From Caballeronia insecticola (GTDB lineage: Bacteria > Pseudomonadota > Gammaproteobacteria > Burkholderiales > Burkholderiaceae): a DNA stretch of 64,000 nucleotides. The position numbers were made by a program, and so were the translations under genes. Under the pieces are notes generated by a model that made no database searches, was not told the origin of the DNA, and saw only the letters and a program-made list of their open reading frames with translations. Position 1 is the first letter of the stretch. Every line of letters starts with the position of its first letter. The stretch lies in the NCBI RefSeq assembly GCF_000402035.1, contig NC_021289.1, positions 496,001-560,000 on the forward strand, given 5' to 3'. Shown piece by piece: positions 25,920-38,447 of this stretch.

Positions 25920-27293
25920 TCAAGCGCCAGTTGCTTCAAGCGGCCGATCTGTCTTGGCGCGCAAACCATACGCCGTCAGCATGCGATACAGCGTGACGCG
26001 CGAAATGCCCAGTTCGTCCGCTGCTTCGCCAAGCCGTCCACGATGACGCAGCAGCGCCACTTCGATCGCTTGCCGTTCCGCGGCCTCGCGCGCTTGCGCG
26101 AGCGTCAGCGGTGCGGCTTCGGCATATTCGCCAAGTTCGAGATCGGCCGCGAGAATCTGTCGTCCTTCCGACATGACGATTGCGCGTCGCACACGATTGA
26201 TCAACTCGCGCACATTGCCGGGCCAACCGTAATTGTGTAGCGCCGCTATCGCGCATGGAGAGAAGCCCCGCAAGCGACGGCTCGCATCTTTCTTAAAGCG
26301 CTCGAGCATGTGATTCGCAAGCAACTCGATGTCCTTGCCGCGCACGCGCAAAGGCGGCTCGTCGATCTGCAACACGCACAAGCGATGGTACAAGTCCGCG
26401 CGAAAGCGTCCTTCGATCATTGCGGACTGCATGTCGACGTGAGTAGCCGAAATGATGCGCACATCGACCGGTGTCGAGCTTTGTCCACCCAGACGTTCGA
26501 TCTTGCGCTCCTGGAGAAAACGCAAAAGGCTCGCCTGACTTTCGAGCGGCAGATCGCCGATTTCATCGAGAAAGAGCGTGCCGCCATCAGCGGCTTCGAC
26601 GCGGCCTATCTTGCGTTGATTCGCGCCGGTGAATGCGCCGCGCTCATAGCCGAACAGCTCGGATTGCAAGAGATGCGCGGGGATCGCGCCGCAATTGATT
26701 GCGACAAAAGGCTGCTCGCGCCGCACCGAACGCTCGTGAATGGCGACCGCCGTCAATTCCTTGCCCGTGCCCGACTCGCCTGAAATAAAGACAGGCGCAT
26801 CGGTCATTGCGACCTTGCGGATCGAACGGTACAAGGCCTGCATGGCATCGCACGAACCGACCATGCCGCCTTCCTTGCAATCGTCCTTGCGTGGATCGTT
26901 GCAGGCGGTGTCGTGCAGCGAGACCATGCCGTAGGCGTGACCGACCGCATCGACGATACGATCGGCGGAAGAGGGCACTGTCACGTAATCGAAGCAGAAA
27001 TCGCGAATCAGGCGGCAAATCTCGGGGCTTTCCACATGCTCGACATCGACGGTCGCGACCCAGCCAACCTGATAGGTTGCGAGCAATTCGGTCAGCAATG
27101 CGGTTTCCTTGGCGAAGCCGCGGCTCGTCAGATCGACGATGCCGGCGGCAGCGCGCTTGCCATGCTTGGCTGCCTTCGGCAGCTTGACAGGATCGATACG
27201 CTCGATCGTCCAGCCGCGCGCATGAAGGCGCTCGGACAGATCCTCGGACACTGTCCGTCCCGCGTAATAGAGCGTTCTAGTTTCCCCGTGCAT
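25920..27293 (-). CDS. Sigma-54-dependent activator with VpsR-like N-terminal domain
   Basis: A 457-residue enhancer-binding protein in three parts. Residues 1-140 form a receiver-like VpsR domain, without an obvious phospho-acceptor set. The AAA+ core has Walker A GESGTGKE (172-179), the sigma-54 contact loop GAFTGA (219-224) and Walker B GGTLFLDEIGD. The C-terminal Fis-type helix-turn-helix is LGEAADELGISRVTLYRML. It resembles VpsR of Vibrio and BerB of Burkholderia cenocepacia, which link c-di-GMP to exopolysaccharide genes. The adjacent GGDEF locus fits such a role; c-di-GMP binding is inferred, not seen. Confidence 0.88.
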   Translation of the reverse strand: MHGETRTLYYAGRTVSEDLSERLHARGWTIERIDPVKLPKAAKHGKRAAAGIVDLTSRGFAKETALLTELLATYQVGWVATVDVEHVESPEICRLIRDFCFDYVTVPSSADRIVDAVGHAYGMVSLHDTACNDPRKDDCKEGGMVGSCDAMQALYRSIRKVAMTDAPVFISGESGTGKELTAVAIHERSVRREQPFVAINCGAIPAHLLQSELFGYERGAFTGANQRKIGRVEAADGGTLFLDEIGDLPLESQASLLRFLQERKIERLGGQSSTPVDVRIISATHVDMQSAMIEGRFRADLYHRLCVLQIDEPPLRVRGKDIELLANHMLERFKKDASRRLRGFSPCAIAALHNYGWPGNVRELINRVRRAIVMSEGRQILAADLELGEYAEAAPLTLAQAREAAERQAIEVALLRHRGRLGEAADELGISRVTLYRMLTAYGLRAKTDRPLEATGA

Positions 27294-27686
27294 GGCTTTT
27301 TCTCAGCTTTTATAGGTGTAGGGCTCAGTATGCGCCCGATTTGGTCAAGGTAAAACGCCTCGCAAACGATAAGCAGATTTTGAATCTTTGCATTGGTCGG
27401 TGGATTTCGATTAAGAAATCCAAGGAATTTTTTTCGACACGCGCGTTCGAAAATTTAAGGAACGAACGTGCTTTACTTGAGTGCACCGTTGCTGCGTAAC
27501 GCTTGCCGAACTTTCGGACGGCCGGAACGAATTACTTATCCGCTTACGAATATGTCCGGCGCGGAAAGTATCAGAACATTTGAAATTGGCACGCGCTGAA
27601 ATATCAGATAATTAATACATTCATGAAAAATTAGCTTTGCCGGGCGTTAGCCGCGGCGTAAAGTTTGGTGAAATGCATATCGTCCG
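27294..27686. other. Divergent promoter region, AT-rich
   Basis: About 390 bases between the sigma-54 activator and the two-receiver regulator, clearly AT-richer than the surrounding genes. It must carry the promoters for both. A TGGCACG at about 27587 resembles the -24 element of sigma-54 promoters but lacks the matching -12 GC, so I do not call it. No open frame of note. Confidence 0.5.
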
Positions 27687-28637
27687 ATGAATTCTCGTCA
27701 AAACATGGAAAAGGCACAGAACTCCACTTCACCCCATCCGGCGCGCTTGCTCCTCGTAGACGACGATCCGGCAATGATCCGCATCATCGGCGAGATGCTC
27801 GCGGAATTTCCTGATCAGCGGTTTGCCACGACCGGTGAGTCCGCGCTTGCACTGGCGCGCGAATCGACGCCGGACCTCATCCTGCTCGACGCCAATCTGC
27901 CCAACATGACGGGCTTCGACGTCTGCGAAATTCTCAAGAGCGATGCCAAGCTTGCGCGCGTGCCCGTCATCTTCGTGACGAGCCACGACGCCCCCGCGCT
28001 CGAAGTCGATGCGTTCGGCATAGGTGCGTCCGACTACGTCATCAAGCCGCTCGTCGCCTCGCGTTTGCAGGCGCGCGTGCGCGGTCAGCTTCGCTGGAAA
28101 AGCCGGGTCATGCAGTTGCAGGCGCGCCTGCGCGACGAAGAATGCGCAGCACCGGTGCCCAAAGTGTCGGGCGTCCGCTTGCTCGGCCTCTTGGCAAGCG
28201 ACACCGCACAAGCACAACGCGACGCGCTCGAAGCCATTGGCGCACTCGATCTGGCCGCGGACCGCGAAGCCGCACTGCGTTACGTCGTACGCAACGAGCC
28301 GAGCGCCATCGTGCTCGATTCGCGCTGCTGCAATGCGCCCGGCGAAGCGCCCGTGCTTGCCGACACCGTGCGTGAATTGGCCGCGGCGCATCCGCTCGTG
28401 CCGATCGTCGTGCTCGCCGATGCATGCGATGCCGAGACCGAACGGCACATGCTCGATGCGGGCGCGGCCGATGTCATCGCCAAGCCTGCGAAACCGGCCG
28501 TGTTGCAAGCCCGTATGCGCGCCGCGTTGGCTACGGCGCGCAAGGCGCAAGAGGCGCTTCGCGCCGCGCTGGAGTCCCCGGCTGGCGCGAGCGTTCATAC
28601 GTTCCCCGTACTCGCGCGCGACACGCGAAGCGCCTGA
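27687..28637 (+). CDS. Response regulator with one intact and one degenerate receiver domain
   Basis: A 316-residue regulator without an output domain. The first receiver is complete: acidic DDD near residue 25, phospho-acceptor D68 in LILLDANLP, VTSHD, and YVIKPL with the Lys. The second half (about 155-290) repeats the fold, keeping VLDSR and IAKPAKP but lacking the paired acidic residues. It is thus probably a pseudo-receiver. A coiled linker joins them. Its 3' end overlaps the convergent GGDEF gene by 43 bases. It may act as a phosphate sink or docking partner for the large hybrid kinase nearby. Confidence 0.85.
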   Translation: MNSRQNMEKAQNSTSPHPARLLLVDDDPAMIRIIGEMLAEFPDQRFATTGESALALARESTPDLILLDANLPNMTGFDVCEILKSDAKLARVPVIFVTSHDAPALEVDAFGIGASDYVIKPLVASRLQARVRGQLRWKSRVMQLQARLRDEECAAPVPKVSGVRLLGLLASDTAQAQRDALEAIGALDLAADREAALRYVVRNEPSAIVLDSRCCNAPGEAPVLADTVRELAAAHPLVPIVVLADACDAETERHMLDAGAADVIAKPAKPAVLQARMRAALATARKAQEALRAALESPAGASVHTFPVLARDTRSA

Positions 28638-29578
28638 TCGTCCATCGACGATTCCGCGAAGCGCGCACGCCCCGCGCGCTTCGCCTCGTAGAGCGCATCG
28701 TCCGCAGCTTTTAAGAGCGCGTCAGGCGTGAGTTCGCGTGACGGCTGCAGCACGGCTATGCCAATCGACACCGTCACACGCGTGTCGACGTCCGATGAAA
28801 GATGTTCGATAGCCAACTCGCGCACGCGAGCGATCATGCGTTGCGCGATGCATCGCGCGCCGGCCAGATCCGTCTTGGGCAAAAGACACGCGAACTCTTC
28901 GCCGCCATAGCGCGCGAGCTTGTCGTAGGGACGGCGCAACGCATCCGCCAGCGCCTTGGCAATAGCCTTGAGGCACGCATCGCCGGCCTGATGCCCGTAA
29001 TGATCGTTGAAGCGCTTGAAGTAATCGACGTCCACCATCAATAACGCAAGCGGTGCGCTCTCGCGTGTTCCATGACGCCAGTCCGCATGCAGGTCCTCAT
29101 CGAACTTGCGGCGATTCGCAACACCCGTCAAGCCGTCGAGCAGCGCGCTTGCACGCAGCAGATCGCCCTGAAACTTGATCGTGAGATGCGTGCGGACGCG
29201 CGCCTTCGTGACGATAGGATTGATCGGCTTGGTGATGAAATCGACTGCGCCCAGTTCAAGCGCCTTGACCTCGTCGTCCTCGCGATCCTGCGACGTGATG
29301 AAGATGACAGGCACGTCGCTCGTCATCGGATCGGCCTTCAGGCGGCGGCATACTTCATGTCCGTCGAGATCGTCCATCACGACGTCGAGCAAAATCAGGT
29401 CGGGCGCTTCGCTCTGACAGAGCGCGATGGCTTGCGCGCCGCTCGTCGCCATGAAGATGTCGCAATCATGGCGCAATAGCTCGTACAGCACGCGAATGTT
29501 GACGGGCTGATCGTCGGCGATAAGCAGCTTCGGTCGGCGGTTAGCGTGAAGCAGCCAGCTCTGCAGAAGGTCTTCCAT
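28595..29578 (-). CDS. Response regulator with GGDEF domain (diguanylate cyclase)
   Basis: A 327-residue REC-GGDEF (PleD/WspR-type) protein. The receiver has paired acidic residues (IADDQ), phospho-acceptor D65 in LILLDVV, and FITKPINP. The GGDEF domain has an intact catalytic GGEEF (225-229) and, five residues before it, the inhibitory I-site R216-P-Y-D219. It should therefore make c-di-GMP and be product-inhibited. Its ATG is one base after the stop of the hybrid kinase (TGA-C-ATG), so it is translationally coupled and very likely the kinase's target. Confidence 0.93.
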   Translation of the reverse strand: MEDLLQSWLLHANRRPKLLIADDQPVNIRVLYELLRHDCDIFMATSGAQAIALCQSEAPDLILLDVVMDDLDGHEVCRRLKADPMTSDVPVIFITSQDREDDEVKALELGAVDFITKPINPIVTKARVRTHLTIKFQGDLLRASALLDGLTGVANRRKFDEDLHADWRHGTRESAPLALLMVDVDYFKRFNDHYGHQAGDACLKAIAKALADALRRPYDKLARYGGEEFACLLPKTDLAGARCIAQRMIARVRELAIEHLSSDVDTRVTVSIGIAVLQPSRELTPDALLKAADDALYEAKRAGRARFAESSMDDQALRVSRASTGNV

Positions 29579-29579
29579 G

Positions 29580-33563
<3,984 letters not shown>

Positions 33564-34046
33564 GCCGTTTTATCTCCTAAAGAGCATTGCAATCGGCGCA
33601 AGCCGCGCCCTAAATCGAAACGCTGCCGTATCTTATCGCGCCGTTCCGGCGTGGCCGCTTAGCGGCTCAGTCAGGCGGAAGAGGTGTTTTTTGCGCATGT
33701 CAAGGGTGTTTACGGCAATACGACAGAAAAGCTTGATCCCGCTTGGCGGGAATTATTTCGCGCTTAGCCCGGTTAGAAGGTTAAGGATTCGCCTCCAAGA
33801 GACAAATTGCGTGTTTGTCGTTAGCCGTCTTTGAGTGCTAAAAGCGTTGGTTCAAGCCCGACATTCAGTGTCGCTGGCAAAGGACCGGCACGCGCCGGGC
33901 CTTGCCACGCAAGGCTTTAGTAAAGCTGGCACGGTCGCTGCATTAACAGCCGTCACCGCCGCCTTAGCGACTCCCCCGATCATCAGCCTGACACGATCGC
34001 TTAGCCGGCATTTCATTGAACGACTGCTGCCGAAGTGGAGTGAATC
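33564..34046. other. Intergenic region upstream of the DUF3563 gene
   Basis: About 480 bases without a convincing frame. A short CCCGC-TTG-GCGGG hairpin followed by AATTATTT lies at 33738-33757. A near-consensus sigma-54 promoter lies at 33927-33942. The rest shows nothing I can name. Confidence 0.5.
33927..33942 (+). promoter_or_regulatory. Candidate sigma-54 promoter
   Basis: TGGCACG, four bases, then CTGCA matches the consensus TGGCACG-N4-TTGCW at all but one position, with correct GG-to-GC spacing. The predicted start is near 33952, about 95 bases before the DUF3563 gene. A sigma-54 activator is encoded about 7 kb away. The match is direct; use is inferred. Confidence 0.5.
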
Positions 34047-34220
34047 ATGTTGGGAATCCTTATTAACGTGGCGAAGGACATCTTGTTGCCGCATCTGATC
34101 TGCCTGACCGGACTGCTGCTGGAGCGTGCCGAACATGGCCGGCGCGATCGCTATCTCTCGTCGTGCGCGGATATCGGCGAACTCGAACGACGCATGCGCG
34201 CGTGCGAAATCGACGTTTGA
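34047..34220 (+). CDS. DUF3563 family small protein
   Basis: A 57-residue protein with a GGAG ribosome site. A hydrophobic N-terminal helix (MLGILINVAKDILLPHLICLTG) is followed by a charged part, RDRYLSSCADIGELERRMRACE. The A-D-I-x-x-L-E-R-R-M-R pattern is that of DUF3563, a short family found mostly in Burkholderia relatives with unknown function. The preceding sigma-54-type promoter suggests conditional expression. The α/β hydrolase gene follows 34 bases later and could be co-transcribed. Confidence 0.75.
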   Translation: MLGILINVAKDILLPHLICLTGLLLERAEHGRRDRYLSSCADIGELERRMRACEIDV

Positions 34221-34254
34221 TTGCTCACTCACTTTCTCACCGCGAGAACGAACG

Positions 34255-35079
34255 ATGATGGTTTCAAACGATGAACACGTCGCCGCCCCGGTGATCGCGC
34301 TGCATTGCTCCGGCTCGGGCGCGAATCAATGGCGTCAACTCGGCGAGACGCTCGGCACCATGAACGGCCGCTACGTGCTGGTCGCGCCCGAGCACTATGG
34401 TTGCGACAGCGTGGGTCCATGGAGCGGCGAGCGCGCATTCACGCTCGCGGACGAAGCGGCGCGCACGGTCGAAATCATCGATCGTCAGCGCGGCAAGGTG
34501 CATCTCGTTGGGCATTCATATGGCGGCGGCGTGGCGTTGCGCGCGGCGCTCGAGCGGCCGCACGGTGTCGCGAGCATCACGCTTTACGAACCCTCGGCGT
34601 TTCATCTGCTCAAGGGCCTGGGCGCGCGAGGCGCGGCCGAATTCGCCGAGATTCTCGCGATTGCGGCGCGCACGGCGGAAGGCGTTGTTGCCGGCGATTT
34701 GCGCGGCGCCGCGAATTCGTTCGTCGACTATTGGGGCGGACGGGGCGCATGGTCTGCGCTCAGGCCCTCCGTGCAGACCATGCTCACGCGCTGGGTTCCC
34801 AAGGCTCCGCTCGACTTCCGGGCGTTGATTCACGAGCCGACGCCCGCGAGCGCCTATGCGAGTCTGCGCATCCCGACGCTCGTGATGCGCGGCGAACATG
34901 CGCCCGCGCCGACGCGCCTGATCGCCGAGACACTGCCTTATCTGATTCCGTCGGCGAAGCTGATCGTCGTGCCGGAAGCGGGGCACATGGGGCCGCTTAC
35001 GCACGCGCATGCCGTGAACGCGGCCATCGCGCGGCATATCGAAACGCACGCGATGCGAGTCGAAAGCCTATCCGAGTAG
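34255..35079 (+). CDS. Alpha/beta hydrolase
   Basis: A 274-residue alpha/beta hydrolase fold. The HCSGSGANQW oxyanion region is followed by the nucleophile elbow G-H-S-Y-G-G with Ser. A mid-domain cap lies before VMRGEHAPAPT (Asp/Glu region), and the catalytic His is in PEAGHMGPLTHA. I start at ATG 34255, since the longer upstream reading overlaps the DUF3563 gene in another frame. Substrate cannot be inferred. It overlaps the convergent VC0807-like gene by 12 bases at the stops. Confidence 0.85.
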   Translation: MMVSNDEHVAAPVIALHCSGSGANQWRQLGETLGTMNGRYVLVAPEHYGCDSVGPWSGERAFTLADEAARTVEIIDRQRGKVHLVGHSYGGGVALRAALERPHGVASITLYEPSAFHLLKGLGARGAAEFAEILAIAARTAEGVVAGDLRGAANSFVDYWGGRGAWSALRPSVQTMLTRWVPKAPLDFRALIHEPTPASAYASLRIPTLVMRGEHAPAPTRLIAETLPYLIPSAKLIVVPEAGHMGPLTHAHAVNAAIARHIETHAMRVESLSE

Positions 35080-35715
35080 GCCGTCGCGCGAAGGCGCGCT
35101 TTCGCCTTGACGCTCGATGAGCCGCGCGCGAAACCAGAAGGTCCACGCGAGCAAGCCGCCGTAAATTGCATAGCTCACGACCGGCGAGGCGACGAGATAG
35201 CGCTCGACAGGCCATGTCCATGCAAACCAGAAGCGCAGGATGGTTTCGACCGTCAGGCCGACGCCCCAAGCAAGCGTCATGAGCCGCAACGATGCGCGCA
35301 ACGTGGCGCTTTCGCTCCAGTATGCTTCGAAACGTTGCGCGCCGTTTTCTTGTTCGCGCGTGACGGTGGCGCGCGCGAGATAGAAGATGAGTGGCCGCTT
35401 GAACAACAGCGAAACGAGAAAGACGATGCCTGTCGCGCCTGCTGCGAGCGATTCGCGCACCAGCAGGATGCGCGGGCTGCCGCCCATTGCGAGCATGACG
35501 ATCGACAGCGCAATGCCAAACAGCACGAGCGCGGAGAGCGCATCGACACGGCGCGAGCGCGCGAATTCGGCAAGACTCCAGACAAGCGGCGGCGCAGCGG
35601 ATGCATAGAGCGCACCGACATCGCCCCAATACGGCAACGCAAGGCGATAAGCAAGCCAGGGAAGCAGTAGATTGGCGGCAAGTTCGAGCAAGAGACCCGG
35701 CTTGATCTTTTTCAT
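35068..35715 (-). CDS. VC0807 family membrane protein
   Basis: A 215-residue integral membrane protein with about six hydrophobic segments. It matches the VC0807 family pattern: LLLELAANLLLPWLAYRLA at the start, then SAAPPLVWSLAEFARSRRVDALSALVL. A central RPLIFYLARA precedes QRFEAYW. The function of the family is unknown. The ATG at 35715 gives a normal family length; the upstream extension is rejected because it lacks family features. It is convergent with the hydrolase gene. Confidence 0.85.
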   Translation of the reverse strand: MKKIKPGLLLELAANLLLPWLAYRLALPYWGDVGALYASAAPPLVWSLAEFARSRRVDALSALVLFGIALSIVMLAMGGSPRILLVRESLAAGATGIVFLVSLLFKRPLIFYLARATVTREQENGAQRFEAYWSESATLRASLRLMTLAWGVGLTVETILRFWFAWTWPVERYLVASPVVSYAIYGGLLAWTFWFRARLIERQGESAPSRDGLLG

Positions 35716-35886
35716 GAGCTCAAGGAATGGGCGCGCAATGCGCGGCGCCTTGCGCCAAGTATAAAAGATCGGGCGTGCATGAATGTGCGCATGCACGCGT
35801 GAGGTGTGGATTGCGCGTGCCGCTTTTCAATTTAGATCAGCAGCTAAAGACACGGAGCCGCACAAAGCGTGCGCAAATGACGAAGC

Positions 35887-35911
35887 CGCCGCCGTTGAAA
35901 CGCAGGCGGCG
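35887..35911 (-). terminator. GC-rich hairpin downstream of the Asn/Ala-rich gene
   Basis: Seven perfect base pairs (CGCCGCC / GGCGGCG) with an eleven-base loop begin 22 bases after the stop of the leftward gene at 35933. There is no T-run, so efficient intrinsic termination is uncertain. Confidence 0.35.
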
Positions 35912-35932
35912 ACAGTGAAACAATAAAGCCCG

Positions 35933-36253
35933 TTACTTTTTCGCGCCTGCCGCTGCGCCGCCGGCTCTCGCATTCGCGGCGTTGCCATTGGCGGCGTTAG
36001 CCGCATTCGGGTTATAGGTCGAGTTGGCGTTGTATCCCGGGTTGGCCGTACTCGTATTCGCGCTGCTCGAATTGGCGTTATTCGATTTGAGCGGTTTAGG
36101 CTGCAAGGTCTGGTTGATGACGCCCATCTGTCCCATCTTCTTAGCGGCCTGGCTGTCGGCGTTGGCTGCCGTAGCGAAGCACAGGCCGGCGGCACCTGCG
36201 ATCAGCGCAACATGCATGGCGCGCAGAAACACGCGATTGCGATCTTTCTTCAT
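35933..36253 (-). CDS. Asn/Ala-rich secreted protein of unknown function
   Basis: A 106-residue protein. A signal peptide (basic MKKDRNRVFLRA, hydrophobic VALIAGAAGLCFATAANA) is followed by a short region SQAAKKMGQMGVINQTLQ. About 60 residues then consist of imperfect Asn-Ala/Ser-Thr repeats, ending in AGAKK. No family recognised. The low-complexity tail suggests a disordered periplasmic or surface protein. A GGAGG-like site precedes the ATG. It stands alone between the VC0807-like and LysR genes. Confidence 0.65.
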   Translation of the reverse strand: MKKDRNRVFLRAMHVALIAGAAGLCFATAANADSQAAKKMGQMGVINQTLQPKPLKSNNANSSSANTSTANPGYNANSTYNPNAANAANGNAANARAGGAAAGAKK

Positions 36254-36391
36254 GACGGCCTCCTTGGTCGATGCTTGCCGCGCGCGCTAAACGAAAGCAA
36301 AGAGGAATCGCGCGGCAAGCGTTCTATTGTGCGCAAGCTGAATGCCTGAGCGAAACAGGGTTTAGCCTTATGCCGGCGCTAAAACAAACGG

Positions 36392-37282
36392 CTAAGCGGC
36401 CTCTGCCGGTGCTTTGAGCGCTTGAGCAAGCAGATGCGCGTGCGGCGTAAGCGCATCGAAGTTGCGGGCGCACAGATACAGGCGGCGCGTGGCCCACGGC
36501 TCCGATAACGGAACGATCGACAGTCCCGGCCGCTCCAGCATGCGCGCCGAAGCCTCCGACAAAATCACGAGCCCAATGCCCGCCTCGGCGAGCATGCCGA
36601 CATTGTCGACGCTGCGCATGCGGATGCGATAAGCAACTTGCCGCCCCAGCCGCGATGCGCGCTCGGCCAGATGCATTTCGAGCGCCGCATCCGAGAGCCC
36701 GACAAACGCTTCGCCGACGATCTCCGAGAACGCCACCGCAGTTTCCCCCGCGATGCGATGCGCGCGACTCGCCACGACGACGAGTTGATCCTGCGCGATC
36801 AGATGCGTCTCCAGCTTGCCGAGATCCGTCGTATCGGAAACGACGCCGAGTTCCGCGCGTCCCTCGGCGATCGCCTGCACGATCTCGACACTCGGGCGTT
36901 CATCGAGATCGATCGAAAGATCGGGATAGTCAGCGAGAAAACGCGTGAGCCGTGGCGGCAGGAATGCAGCGAGCGCGGCGGTGTTGGATAACAGCCGGAT
37001 GCGTCCTCTTAGCCCGGTGCCGAAAGAACGCAATTCACCACGCATCTGTTCGACCTGGCCCAAGATCGTGCGCGCGTGTCCGGCGAAGGCGTCGCCGGCT
37101 GCGGTCGCTTGCACGCCACGTCGATTGCGTTCGAGTAAAGCTGCGCCCAGCGCGGCCTCCATGCCCGCGATGCGTTCACTTGCGGAAGCAAGCGCAAGAT
37201 GCATGGCCTGTGCACCGGCCGTGATGCTGCCGCGTTCGATCACGGTCAGGAAGAGCCGCATGTCGGTCAGGTCGAAGCGCAT
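36392..37282 (-). CDS. LysR family transcriptional regulator
   Basis: A 296-residue LysR regulator. It starts MRFDLTDMRLFLTVIERGSITAGAQ, has the wing segment ALGAALLERNRRGVQAT, and the effector domain begins near GRIRLLSNTAALAAFLP. It is divergent from the TSUP transporter gene, with 82 bases between starts, and probably controls it. This arrangement is common for TauE/SafE-type exporters. The inducer is unknown. Confidence 0.9.
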   Translation of the reverse strand: MRFDLTDMRLFLTVIERGSITAGAQAMHLALASASERIAGMEAALGAALLERNRRGVQATAAGDAFAGHARTILGQVEQMRGELRSFGTGLRGRIRLLSNTAALAAFLPPRLTRFLADYPDLSIDLDERPSVEIVQAIAEGRAELGVVSDTTDLGKLETHLIAQDQLVVVASRAHRIAGETAVAFSEIVGEAFVGLSDAALEMHLAERASRLGRQVAYRIRMRSVDNVGMLAEAGIGLVILSEASARMLERPGLSIVPLSEPWATRRLYLCARNFDALTPHAHLLAQALKAPAEAA

Positions 37283-37364
37283 GCCGCATCCTTCGGCTTT
37301 GCCGAAGCCTCACATTGGAAATGCCAGATTGTAAGCGGCAGGCGGCATCGTTAGCATCTGTCGC

Positions 37365-38132
37365 ATGCAATCCTTTCTTCTTGTCACAGGCGCGGGTTTT
37401 CTGGCGGGCGCAATGAACGCGCTCGCCGGCGGCGGCTCGTTCGTGAGTCTTCCCGCGATGATTGCCGTCGGCTTGCCACCGGTTCAGGCGAACGCTTCGA
37501 GCACCGTTGCGCTGTTTCCTGGCGGCGTCGTGAGTGCGTGGGCTTATCGCGATGGGCTCGGTCCGGTCGGGTCGGTATCGATCCGCAAGATGCTCGTTAC
37601 GACGCTCATCGGCGGTTTCGTCGGCGCGGCGCTGCTGCTGTCCACATCATCGAAGACCTTCTCTTTCGTGTTGCCGTGGCTTTTGCTATGCGCGAGCTTC
37701 ACGCTCGCGTTCGGGCGCAGGCTCGGCGAGTTGCTGCGGCAGCGCTGGCATATCGGCGCGGCCGCCGTACTGTCGATCCAGTTCTTGCTTGGCATTTATG
37801 GCGGCTATTTTGGCGGCGCGGTGGGCATCATGATGATGGCCGTCTGGGGCCTGCTCGATTCGCGCGACCTGAAAAGCCTGAACGCGCCGCGCACATTGCT
37901 CGTGAGTGCCGCCAATTCAGTTGCCGTGCTGACGTTCGCGGCGGCGCAGGCGGTGCGCTGGCCGGAAACGATCGCGATGCTTGTTGCAGCGATCGTGGGC
38001 GGTTACAGCGGCGCGCAGCTTGGCCGGCGCGCGCCGCCGCAGTGGATACGGGCGGGCACGCTGATCGTTAGCGCCGGTATCACGATTGCATTTTTCGCGA
38101 AGACTTACGGACCGATCCTGTCTAACCGATGA
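37365..38132 (+). CDS. TSUP family transporter (TauE/SafE)
   Basis: A 255-residue membrane protein with about eight helices. It carries the two TSUP repeat motifs: AGAMNALAGGGSFVSLPAMIAVG with PPVQANASSTVALFPG, and YGGYFGGAVGIMMMAVWGLLD with NAPRTLLVSAANS. The family exports sulfite, sulfoacetate or related anions. A link to the SoxC sulfite dehydrogenase 24 kb away is possible but not shown. It is controlled presumably by the divergent LysR protein. Confidence 0.9.
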   Translation: MQSFLLVTGAGFLAGAMNALAGGGSFVSLPAMIAVGLPPVQANASSTVALFPGGVVSAWAYRDGLGPVGSVSIRKMLVTTLIGGFVGAALLLSTSSKTFSFVLPWLLLCASFTLAFGRRLGELLRQRWHIGAAAVLSIQFLLGIYGGYFGGAVGIMMMAVWGLLDSRDLKSLNAPRTLLVSAANSVAVLTFAAAQAVRWPETIAMLVAAIVGGYSGAQLGRRAPPQWIRAGTLIVSAGITIAFFAKTYGPILSNR

Positions 38133-38168
38133 ATTGCCAAGGGCACGTCGACGCTAAGAGAGACCATC

Positions 38169-38447
38169 ATGATTCCCGCTCTGCTCGAAACCATCGGTGC
38201 GTTGTCTTTGCTTGCGAGCGTCGTCGCTAAGATCGCATTGTTGCGCGGTCTGCAAGAGGAAGATGCGCCTGCGGCATCACCGGCTCCCCGGGACCGCGCA
38301 TGCTGTCGGCAAAGAGCGCGATTGCACGACCACGCGCATGAACCCGCGACGCAGCGAGCGCGCCGCATACGCAAGGCGCTCAGTGCGCGCCCGCCGCGAG
38401 CGGTGGCAGGCCAAGCGGATCCTTCGCCGATTCGTAATCGCGGATAA
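38169..38447 (+). CDS. Possible small membrane protein
   Basis: A 92-codon frame 36 bases after the TSUP gene, with GAGAG upstream of the ATG. The first 27 residues form a plausible membrane helix (MIPALLETIGALSLLASVVAKIALL). The rest is rich in Arg, Ala and Pro with no recognisable pattern, and its last 68 bases overlap the convergent gene at 38380. Only the N-terminal third looks protein-like. It may be a short real gene with an altered end, or spurious. Confidence 0.3.
   Translation: MIPALLETIGALSLLASVVAKIALLRGLQEEDAPAASPAPRDRACCRQRARLHDHAHEPATQRARRIRKALSARPPRAVAGQADPSPIRNRG

Noticed and set aside
25778..25996. 72-codon rightward frame behind a GGGGAGG element
   Set aside because: Its second half is antisense to the sigma-54 activator and no family-like pattern is visible; kept only as a note in the intergenic entry.
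27586..27602. TGGCACG resembling a sigma-54 -24 element
   Set aside because: The matching -12 GC element is missing at the required spacing.
33738..33757. CCCGC-TTG-GCGGG hairpin as a terminator
   Set aside because: No gene on the plus strand ends shortly before it, and the stem is only five base pairs.
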